Source of the DNA: Marinifilum sp965230805
GTDB taxonomy: Bacteria > Bacteroidota > Bacteroidia > Bacteroidales > Marinifilaceae
DNA: 64,000 nucleotides
Assembly: GCF_965230805.1 (NCBI RefSeq)
Contig: NZ_OZ246019.1
Location: 3,906,001-3,970,000, forward strand
Direction of reading: 5' to 3'
Part shown: positions 27,827-35,112 of the stretch, piece after piece
How the letters are laid out: each line of letters opens with the position of its first letter
How positions within the stretch are numbered: the first letter of the stretch is position 1
The notes under the pieces: model-generated
What the model was told of the DNA's origin: nothing
Seen by the model: the letters and a program-made list of their open reading frames with translations, nothing else
Databases searched by the model: none
Made by a program: the position numbers and the translations under genes

Positions 27827-29398
27827 ATGAACAAATTATATATTTTTATTATAGTAGGTATTCTATTTTCATCTTGTGATGAATTGGTAACCTACGATAA
27901 TCCTAAGGCTGTTACAGATGAGGATTGGTGGAATTCAGAACAAGATGCACGATCTGCATTAAATACAATTTATTCTTTTGTTCCTAAGGGGATTACCGGT
28001 GATGGTGGGAGATTAAATTATAATTATTCAGCCGATGAGGCTTACCAAGTAAATAAGACAGATTATACATCCATTGCCAATGGTAATTTAATTGCAGAAA
28101 ATAAAAAAGCTGAGGACATTTGGAAGGGAAGTTATACATACATAAGACGAGCAAATCGATTCTTTAAGTATGTTGATAATTGTGCTGTTGAAGCTTCTTT
28201 ATTAGAGCGATTCAAATTAGAGGCGAGAACTCTTCGCGCATGGATTTATCTTGAACTGGTAATGTGGTATGGAGATGTACCTTTAACAACCGAAGAACTT
28301 TCTCCTGATTTAGAATCCTCACTTGCAAAAACAGATAAAACAGAGGTCTTAAATTTTGTGATAACAGAGTTAGAAGCTGCAAGTAATGGATTACCTAAAG
28401 AATATTCTTCTAATGATAGATGGAGAATGACAAGTGGTGCTGCTTTATCTTTTAAAGCCTTAGCACATTTATTGTTAGATCAATGGGAAGAAGCTGCGAG
28501 TGCTGCCAAATTGGTTTGTGAATCAGGAGTGTATGAATTATACAATAATTTGGATGACCCAGCCAATAGTTATCGTTTGTTATTTACTCAGGATGGGATA
28601 AATAATAAAGAGACAATTATTTATAAATCAAAAGGTTGTAGTTCTGCTTATAGCAATAATACACCAGCAAGTTTGGGAGGTGTGTCAGGTTTTGCTCCCT
28701 TGGGTAATTTGGTGGATATTTATGAAACCTTACAAGGTAAAACCTTAGCTGAAATGAGTATTGACAGTGTAGATTATTATAAGCGTAATCCTGGTTTTAA
28801 CCGTGATCCTAGATTAGACGCTACTGTAATTCTTCCTGGTACCTCATTTAATGGTCAAACCATCAGTCCATTCGATGATTCTGCTACTAATGACAATAGA
28901 ATCGGAGCAAAAGATAGTTCTCCTTCTGGTTATTGGATGAAGAAATATGTTGACATACGAGAGAAGAAAGTTGGGGGTGTTATAGATTATATGATTCTAC
29001 GCTTGCCTGATGTAATGTTAATGTATGCTGAAGCAATGATCGAGCAAGGAGAATTTCATGATGCTTTAGCCATTTCGTATATTGATGAAATTCGTGCAAG
29101 AGCAGGTATGCCACCTGTTGATCTTACCAAATACAACTCAAAGGAAAGTATGAGACAACTTTTAAGAAGAGAAAGAAGAGTGGAGTTGGCATTGGAAGGA
29201 AGACGTATTTATGATTTGCGCAGATGGGAAGAGGGAGCATTGTTACAAGTTCCTGCATATGGAGCTACTAATCCTGCAACAGGAGAAACAGTTCAAATTG
29301 CAACAAGAAACTTTATCATCCCTGATCATTATTTACTGCCAATTCCGCAAAGTGAAATGTTGGTAAATGATAATATGATCCAGAATGATGGTTATTAA
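27827..29398 (+). CDS. SusD-like surface glycan-binding lipoprotein (third pair)
   Basis: A 523-residue SusD/RagB homologue 11 bp after its susC. The lipobox is ILFSSC with Cys17. The helical part has LEARTLRAWIYLELVMWYGDVPL. The C-terminal part has RRERRVELALEGRRIYDLRRW, and the end is MIQNDGY. It is shorter than the other SusDs in the window apart from the last one. The following binding lipoprotein begins 19 bp after its stop. Confidence 0.95.
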   Translation: MNKLYIFIIVGILFSSCDELVTYDNPKAVTDEDWWNSEQDARSALNTIYSFVPKGITGDGGRLNYNYSADEAYQVNKTDYTSIANGNLIAENKKAEDIWKGSYTYIRRANRFFKYVDNCAVEASLLERFKLEARTLRAWIYLELVMWYGDVPLTTEELSPDLESSLAKTDKTEVLNFVITELEAASNGLPKEYSSNDRWRMTSGAALSFKALAHLLLDQWEEAASAAKLVCESGVYELYNNLDDPANSYRLLFTQDGINNKETIIYKSKGCSSAYSNNTPASLGGVSGFAPLGNLVDIYETLQGKTLAEMSIDSVDYYKRNPGFNRDPRLDATVILPGTSFNGQTISPFDDSATNDNRIGAKDSSPSGYWMKKYVDIREKKVGGVIDYMILRLPDVMLMYAEAMIEQGEFHDALAISYIDEIRARAGMPPVDLTKYNSKESMRQLLRRERRVELALEGRRIYDLRRWEEGALLQVPAYGATNPATGETVQIATRNFIIPDHYLLPIPQSEMLVNDNMIQNDGY

Positions 29399-29417
29399 AA
29401 TGATAAATATTAGAATT

Positions 29418-30365
29418 ATGAAAAAACTATTATATACAACTGGATTGTTTGCAATAACTGTGTTATTCATCACATCCTGTAATGATGAACAATTAAAGGA
29501 ATGGTATTTCGAGGAACCTCCACTACCAGCAAACGCAACTGTTTTTGGTAATGAAAGTTACAATGTTGGTATAGATGAAAATTCAAGTTTCTTTGTGAAA
29601 CTAAAAGGAGAACCACCTTTTGATTTTACTTATTCTGATGGAGAACAGGAGATTACAATTACTGATATAGACACATCCGTATATGAAATACCTGTAATGC
29701 CTGATTATACAACCTATTATAAGGCGGTAGCTGTATCAAATGTTATGGGAGAAGGATCTATCGAAACAGATTCCGCAGTAGTAAATGTTTTCTCTGTTAA
29801 AAATATCTTTCAGTCTAATTTTAATAGCTATGTTCAACGTAGCGAGAATGGAAAAGGACGTGATCACTCTTCTGATGAGTTACTTTTATTAAAGAATGCT
29901 TCGGATGAATACGCCAGAACTTCGTTTTATTCATTTGATCTAAGTAGCTTTGTTGATGATATTGCTAGCGAGGATGAATTTTTCTTTACATTTTCAATAC
30001 TATATTCGAATAATACAACACAAAATTCAATTATTGTGGAAGCCTCTGATGTATCTATTGATAATACTATTGATTGGGGTTCTCAACCTTTAGATGAGTT
30101 GTTTGAGAAAGTTGGTCAGTCTGAGCATAAGAGTTTTGGAACGGATAAAGATGCCTCAACATTAATCGAAAATCAAACATTTGATTTAACCAGCTATGTT
30201 CAATCTTTGATTGCGGACGGAAAATCTTCATTCACGCTTAGGTTGACTCTGAAAGATCAAAATGCAGCATACTTGAGAATTGGATCAAATAATAATTCTA
30301 ACGAAAGTTTTCGTCCAAAACTTGAGATTAAAGGGCAAGTATACAAGCCTGAGATCAATGAATAA
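29418..30365 (+). CDS. Surface glycan-binding lipoprotein (SusE/F position) with a DNRLRE/CBM96-like domain
   Basis: A 315-residue lipoprotein in the place where SusCD operons carry an extra surface glycan-binding protein. The ATG at 29418 is preferred over one at 29385 because it begins MKKLLYTTGLFAITVLFITSC, a good lipoprotein signal; the earlier ATG would overlap susD. The first part (to about residue 125) looks like an immunoglobulin-like domain with PPFDFTYSDGEQEITITDID and YYKAVAVSNVMG. The second part (about 135-310) has the pattern YARTSFYSFDLSS, FTFSILYS, FDLTSYVQSLI, FTLRLTL and RPKLEI. That pattern is typical of DNRLRE/CBM96-type beta-sandwich modules. No enzymatic motif is seen. 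Polymer capture next to the transporter is the likely job; the ligand is not known. Confidence 0.72.
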   Translation: MKKLLYTTGLFAITVLFITSCNDEQLKEWYFEEPPLPANATVFGNESYNVGIDENSSFFVKLKGEPPFDFTYSDGEQEITITDIDTSVYEIPVMPDYTTYYKAVAVSNVMGEGSIETDSAVVNVFSVKNIFQSNFNSYVQRSENGKGRDHSSDELLLLKNASDEYARTSFYSFDLSSFVDDIASEDEFFFTFSILYSNNTTQNSIIVEASDVSIDNTIDWGSQPLDELFEKVGQSEHKSFGTDKDASTLIENQTFDLTSYVQSLIADGKSSFTLRLTLKDQNAAYLRIGSNNNSNESFRPKLEIKGQVYKPEINE

Positions 30366-30401
30366 TAATTCGAGTTAGATTAGCTATTAGTTATTAGTTA
30401 T

Positions 30402-30432
30402 TGGGTTGATTCAGTTTATCTGGGTCAACCCA
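30402..30432 (+). terminator. Hairpin between the binding lipoprotein and GH16
   Basis: TGGGTTGA pairs with TCAACCCA around a 15-nt loop. There is no T run. It could reduce read-through into GH16 or protect the upstream mRNA. Confidence 0.4.
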
Positions 30433-30489
30433 TTATTATCTAAATGAATATATAGTGTTACTATGTTATTTTACAACTGCCGATTTGCA

Positions 30490-31386
30490 ATGATATCATT
30501 TAAAATAAATTTGCTGTTAATGGCAATGTCTTTACTGCTTGCATGCTCGGCTGATGCCGATGTGCAGATTAATTCTAATGCAGATGTGAATGTAGATAAG
30601 GACAAATCTAAAATTGATACCAATTCACCCAAAGGTGTTCAACCATTTTTTGCTGATAACAATAATCCGGATATAGAGTGGGAGCTGGATTTTACTGATG
30701 AGTTTAATGATGAGGTGCTAAATAGATTTAAATGGACAAAAAATAACAGCTCAAAGAGTAGGGCAGCACGTCCTAAAATTGGTGTAAAAAATTGGTACTG
30801 GAAACCTGAAAATGTGAGACTGCAAGATGGAAAGTTGATTTTAGAGGTTGTAAAGCACGATCGCAACACCATGCATTGTGGAGGAGTGTTTTCGAAAGAT
30901 AAGTATGAAACAACTTATGGCTATATGGAAGCTAGAATTAAAATTGCTGATGCATATAAAGGAACTCACACAGCATTTTGGCTGCAAGGCAAGGGAATGT
31001 CAAACGTGGATGGTACGGCAAATGATGGAGCTGAAATAGATATTTTTGAATCGGCATGGCTAAAAGATTTTACCAAATGTGTAGTTCATATCGATGGATA
31101 TGGCTCTAATCATAAGGCAAATACAAAGAAATACAATACACCAGGAATTCATGAAGGATACCATGTTTTCGGCTTACATTGGAGCAAAGATTTCATGAAG
31201 ATCTATTACGACGGCGTTCTAAAGGCATCGTATACTGGTGATAGTTGGATAGTTCATGCCAATGAGTATTTGTGGTTATCTAATGGCGCCAGCTTTGGAA
31301 TCGAAGGAGATTACTTTACCAGTCAACCCAATGGAACATTAACTTTTGCCCAGGTGGATTACCTGCGGGTTTGGAAACAAAAATAA
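30490..31386 (+). CDS. GH16 endo-beta-galactanase/glucanase family enzyme, lipoprotein
   Basis: A 298-residue family GH16 endo-hydrolase. The ATG at 30490 begins MISFKINLLLMAMSLLLAC with a lipobox; an ATG at 30463 is possible but gives a longer, less clean signal. The concanavalin-type jelly roll shows TDEFNDEVLNRFKW, WKPENVRLQDGKLILEV, YGYMEARIKI and the catalytic signature AEIDIFE. Glu182 is the nucleophile, Asp184 the helper and Glu187 the acid/base. The protein ends FAQVDYLRVWKQK. Among a set of sulfatases and galactosidases, a kappa-carrageenase-, porphyranase- or agarase-like activity is more likely than laminarinase, but the sequence alone does not settle it. It closes the third SusCD operon. 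Confidence 0.88.
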   Translation: MISFKINLLLMAMSLLLACSADADVQINSNADVNVDKDKSKIDTNSPKGVQPFFADNNNPDIEWELDFTDEFNDEVLNRFKWTKNNSSKSRAARPKIGVKNWYWKPENVRLQDGKLILEVVKHDRNTMHCGGVFSKDKYETTYGYMEARIKIADAYKGTHTAFWLQGKGMSNVDGTANDGAEIDIFESAWLKDFTKCVVHIDGYGSNHKANTKKYNTPGIHEGYHVFGLHWSKDFMKIYYDGVLKASYTGDSWIVHANEYLWLSNGASFGIEGDYFTSQPNGTLTFAQVDYLRVWKQK

Positions 31387-31453
31387 GAAGAAGCAATACT
31401 TATGAATGTATGGCGGTACAAAATTTTTCTTTCATATCAGTTTTGTTGGTTTT

Positions 31454-31781
31454 TTTGTACAAAAAAATTCGATAAGACTCTTGTGGAGTGCAATTTTGTA
31501 CAAAAAAATCGCCTTTAATGATCTTGATCGGAAAATTTGCACAAAAAAAACGTAAAAATTGATTTTGAAGACGGAAATCGTACAAAATAATCGCCAATAT
31601 CGATCTTAAAGCTCAGATTTGGACAAAATATTGACAATTATTGATCCTGAACGATAAATTTGTACAAAATTGCCGCTCAAATCGATTTTAACGCCCGGAT
31701 TTGTGCAAAATTAGCACCAATATCGATCTTGAAGCTCGGATTTGTGCAAAAAAAGCAGCATATCTTATCTGCTTATTATTT
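31454..31781. repeat. Eight-unit 41-bp tandem repeat with a palindromic TTTGTACAAA core
   Basis: Units start at 31454, 31495, 31536, 31577, 31618, 31659, 31700 and 31741, each exactly 41 bp apart. Each opens with TTTGTACAAA or a close variant (TTTGTGCAAA, TTTGCACAAA). The other columns drift; ATCGATCTTGAAGCTCGGA near the end of the unit is the next best conserved part. A weak ninth core follows near 31781. The unit is not a multiple of 3, so it is not a protein repeat. It begins about 70 bp after the GH16 stop. Confidence 0.8.
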
Positions 31782-31919
31782 TGTGCACAATCCTTGTCAC
31801 ATCGATCTTTTTACTCATTTACTCAGAAGAATATTGCTTTTATTCAAAAATGAGGAGAGCTATGTTTATTTGCGATTTTTGTTTTATCATGAATGAGTAC
31901 GGTTGCTGTATTTATACTT

Positions 31920-32186
31920 AACGTGAGTTCGACGTAAAATTGGTTCACAGTTTGATCTGATTTTGAGTAGAAATTTTCTCAAATTTTCGAAGGAATATCG
32001 GGATATTTCAAGAAGATTTGAGGAAATTTATGCCGAAAGCAGGCAAACACATAATGGAAAGTTCTCTTTACGACATCTTCACATTAAAAATTCCTCAAAA
32101 TAACCCGCTATTCTTTCCAAATTTTTAATGCAAATCTATCGCAAATATAACTTTCTGTGGATAGAATTTTACGTCGAACTCACGTT
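31920..32186. mobile_element. MITE-like element with 22-bp terminal inverted repeats
   Basis: The element is 267 bp with no usable ORF. Both ends carry the same inverted repeat beginning AACGTGAGTTCGACGTAAAA (22 bp identical). It is flanked on both sides by ACTT, a likely 4-bp target duplication. One end, about 97 bp, recurs at 52472. A non-autonomous derivative of an insertion sequence is the best reading; the parent family is not named because no transposase is present. Confidence 0.75.
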
Positions 32187-32208
32187 ACTTATATCAATTA
32201 AGAAGGCT

Positions 32209-33219
32209 TTACTTTGCTTTTGAGGACTGTCTAATGTTTAGTTTTCCGTTTAAAATTAAGGTTTGAGGCTTAAAATCATTCGGATTTTCAATTTGTTGAA
32301 TAAGAAGTCTCGCAATAGAACGACCTATTTCAGTAGTTGGTTGCTCAACCGATGTGAGTGGAGGATCGACATGAAGAGCCAAACCAGACTCTGAGAAGCC
32401 AACAAACGCAATATCCTCAGGTATTTTATATCCATGCTCCTTAAATACTTTCATAGCACCGATTGCCGCCGGGTCATTTGCAGCAAATATGGCATCCGGA
32501 ATGTCATTTTTCGCAATTAATTCTTCTGCCGCATTTTTGCCATCTTCCATCATAAAACCTGCTGGTACAATTTGATTTTCAGTTAGCTCGATTTTATGTT
32601 TTTTGTTGGCATCAATAAATCCTAATTTCCTGTTTTTAGATAAGCTAAGGTTTGATGGTCCGGCCAAATGGTAGATTCTTTTATATCCCTCATGAATTAA
32701 ATGTTCCGTAGCAAAAAATGACCATTTATAATCATCAAAAATAACTTTCGGGGTTTTTAAATTTTCATTGGTACGGTTAAAACAGACAATTGGCAAGCCT
32801 GATTCGATTAATTCCTGATAATACTCAACATTATCATCGCCCATTAACGAAATGATAAGCCCATCAACCATGTTGTCAACCAGTGTTTTAACATTGGATT
32901 TCTCCATCTGGATGGACTGGTTTGCTTGGGTAATAAGAACTTGGTAACCTTTTTCAAATAGTATCTCCTGAGCTCCAATAATAACTTTTGGAAAGAAATC
33001 ATTAATAAATTCAGGAACAACTATTCCAATGTTAAAGGATCGTTGCTGGATTAACTTTTTAGCAATAGGATTTGGGTGATAATTTAATTCTTTTGCAGTT
33101 TCTAAAATCAGCTCTTTTGTTTCTTTTCTAATATCATACTTATCGTTAAAAGCTCTGGAAACGGTCGAAATAGATAGGTTTAATTTTTTTGCTATATCCT
33201 TAATTGTAATATGTTTCAT
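32209..33219 (-). CDS. LacI-family transcriptional regulator
   Basis: A 336-residue DNA-binding sugar sensor. The N-terminal helix-turn-helix is ITIKDIAKKLNLSISTVSRAF (residues 4-24). The hinge region NYHPNPIAKKL follows, then a periplasmic-binding-protein-like effector domain (about 60-330). That domain has GIVVPEFINDFFPKVI, DGLIISL, PDAIFAANDPAAIGAMKVF and LTSVEQPTTEIG. It is transcribed away from the symporter gene, with a 226-bp intergenic region holding two GGGAACGTTCCC-type sites. The same sites occur before the first sulfatase block and the third susC. It therefore likely controls itself, the symporter operon and those two units. The effector is unknown; an internalised galactose-type sugar is a reasonable guess. 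Confidence 0.93.
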   Translation of the reverse strand: MKHITIKDIAKKLNLSISTVSRAFNDKYDIRKETKELILETAKELNYHPNPIAKKLIQQRSFNIGIVVPEFINDFFPKVIIGAQEILFEKGYQVLITQANQSIQMEKSNVKTLVDNMVDGLIISLMGDDNVEYYQELIESGLPIVCFNRTNENLKTPKVIFDDYKWSFFATEHLIHEGYKRIYHLAGPSNLSLSKNRKLGFIDANKKHKIELTENQIVPAGFMMEDGKNAAEELIAKNDIPDAIFAANDPAAIGAMKVFKEHGYKIPEDIAFVGFSESGLALHVDPPLTSVEQPTTEIGRSIARLLIQQIENPNDFKPQTLILNGKLNIRQSSKAK

Positions 33220-33320
33220 ATGTGGTATACTATTTTATTTTAATGTCTTGCCATTAAATTTTGTTATAAATCTATAAAAAGAAATACAACTTAAATATTT
33301 TCGCAATAACAATCAATTCA

Positions 33321-33366
33321 TCGGGAACGTTTTCGAAAAAAAAATCGTTTTCGGAAGCGTTCCCGA
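33321..33366. promoter_or_regulatory. LacI-type operators in the divergent lacI/symporter promoter region
   Basis: TCGGGAACGTTTTCGA (33321-33336) and TCGGAAGCGTTCCCGA (33351-33366) are mirror-related variants of one palindrome. Their CG cores are 30 bp apart, about three helical turns, against 19 bp at the other two loci. They lie about 100 bp from the regulator start and 80 bp from the symporter start. Confidence 0.75.
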
Positions 33367-33445
33367 AATTATTTCCGCAGAATTAATTGCAAACCTTTTC
33401 ATAAGGATCTTAATTGCAAAAAATATTAAAGAGAATTGAAAAATT

Positions 33446-35095
33446 ATGGGGTTTATTGATTTAGGTGTTGTGTTAGCATTCTCACTTCTTGTTTTTGTAT
33501 GTGGGATCTCTTTTGCCAAGTCTGGTAAAAATATGAAATCTTTTTTTGCGGCGGGAGGAAATTTACCTTGGTGGATGAGTGGTTTGTCTTTGTTTATGTC
33601 TTTTTTCTCGGCAGGAACTTTTGTGGTTTGGGGATCTATCGCTTATACCAGTGGTTGGGTAGCTGTTTCTATTCAATGGACAATGTGTATTGCGGGTTTT
33701 ATCATCGGTTTTGTGATTGCTCCAAAGTGGAGAAAAACAAATGCATTAACAGCTGCTGAGTTTATTACAAACAGATTAGGTTACAATACCCAAAAAATAT
33801 ACACCTACATTTTCTTGTTTGTTTCGATTTTTACTACAGGGGCATTTTTATATCCTGTAGCAAAAATTGTTGAAGTATCTACAGGTATTCCCATTACAGC
33901 AAGTATTGTGTTTTTAGGCTGTCTTATTTTAATATACACTGCCGTAGGAGGTTTATGGGCAGTTATTGTTACTGATGTTTTGCAGTTTGTTGTACTTACA
34001 GCTGCAGTTCTTATAGTTGTGCCTCTGGCATTTGATAAGATCAACGGCATCGAAAATTTTGTGGCCAATGCTCCTGAAGGATTTTTCTCTTTAATCAATG
34101 AAGAATACACAGGTGGATTTCTAGTGGCTTTTGGTTTGTATAATCTCTTTTTTATAGCAGGCAATTGGGCCTACGTACAAAGATATACAAGTGTTTCCAC
34201 ACCACGGGATGCAAAAAAAGTAGGTTGGATTTTTGGAGCCCTTTACACAATAAGTCCACTGGTGTGGATGTTACCTCCAATGATTTATCGGGTGTTGAAT
34301 CCAAACCTGGATGGATTAGCTGATGAAGGAGCATATTTGTTGATGTGCAAAGAGGTGTTGCCTGTTGGAATGCTTGGCTTAATGTTGGGAGGAATGATTT
34401 TTGCAACATCCAGCTCGGTAAATACAACCTTAAACATAGCAGCAGGGGTATTAACAAATGATGTGTTTAAACATTTTAAGCCGAATGCCAGCGAAAGTGT
34501 ATTGGTAAAAGTAGGAAGAATAGCTACCGTAAGCCTCGGAATTTTAACAATTCTTGTGGCACTAATGGTTCCATTAATGGGAGGAATTGTTGAAGTGGTA
34601 CTAAGTCTTGCTGCATTAACCGGAGGAGCACTCTTTTTACCTCCTTTGTGGGCTTTGTTTTCAAAAAATCAGAATGGAGTAAGTGTCTTATCAGTAACAA
34701 TGGTTTCATTGTTAGTAAACGGTTTTTTTAAGTTCATAAGTCCCGATCTTTTAAATATAAGCTTAAGCAGAGGAGTAGAGATGGCTGTAGGAGTTGGTAT
34801 CCCAATTGTTCTGCTCGGGAGCTATGAGATTTTTGCAATCCTGACAAAAAAGAAACAAACAGCATATTTAGCATACATCAATCATCAAAACAAATCAACA
34901 GTTGCAGCTGATGAAGATGAAAATGACGGTGCTCAGAATAAAAAAGGAGGCCGGGTAATTGGAATAGGTGTGGCTGTAACAGGCTTAATGATTGCTGTTC
35001 TTTCACTGATAGGTAGTACTGGTAAAATACTGGTTGGTATCATGGGCTTATTGGTTCTAACATTAGGATTAATCGTAATTCGAAAAAACAAATAA
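33446..35095 (+). CDS. Sodium:solute symporter (SSS family)
   Basis: A 549-residue inner-membrane symporter that would import a sugar or sugar derivative with Na+. It has no cleaved signal peptide and about 13-15 hydrophobic segments. Family features are the early FFAAGGNLPWWMSGLSLFMSFFSAGTF, TAAEFITNRLG, YTAVGGLWAVIVTDVLQF and the segment GGMIFATSSSVNTTLNIAAGV. The last hydrophobic pair follows a charged, Lys- and Asp-rich loop (about 480-500). It is the first gene behind the paired LacI-type operators and is followed 17 bp later by the FAD-dependent oxidoreductase, so the two probably act on the same small substrate. The substrate cannot be inferred from sequence. Confidence 0.92.
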   Translation: MGFIDLGVVLAFSLLVFVCGISFAKSGKNMKSFFAAGGNLPWWMSGLSLFMSFFSAGTFVVWGSIAYTSGWVAVSIQWTMCIAGFIIGFVIAPKWRKTNALTAAEFITNRLGYNTQKIYTYIFLFVSIFTTGAFLYPVAKIVEVSTGIPITASIVFLGCLILIYTAVGGLWAVIVTDVLQFVVLTAAVLIVVPLAFDKINGIENFVANAPEGFFSLINEEYTGGFLVAFGLYNLFFIAGNWAYVQRYTSVSTPRDAKKVGWIFGALYTISPLVWMLPPMIYRVLNPNLDGLADEGAYLLMCKEVLPVGMLGLMLGGMIFATSSSVNTTLNIAAGVLTNDVFKHFKPNASESVLVKVGRIATVSLGILTILVALMVPLMGGIVEVVLSLAALTGGALFLPPLWALFSKNQNGVSVLSVTMVSLLVNGFFKFISPDLLNISLSRGVEMAVGVGIPIVLLGSYEIFAILTKKKQTAYLAYINHQNKSTVAADEDENDGAQNKKGGRVIGIGVAVTGLMIAVLSLIGSTGKILVGIMGLLVLTLGLIVIRKNK

Positions 35096-35112
35096 ATAAA
35101 ATCATAGAAGCA

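Noticed and set aside
31454..31781. The 41-bp array as a CRISPR locus
   Set aside because: The conserved part is only about 10 bp, all columns drift, there are no distinct spacers and no cas genes nearby.
31660..31896. Open frame across the 41-bp repeat array
   Set aside because: The repeat period is not a multiple of 3, the peptide has no recognisable feature, and a frame on the other strand is equally open.
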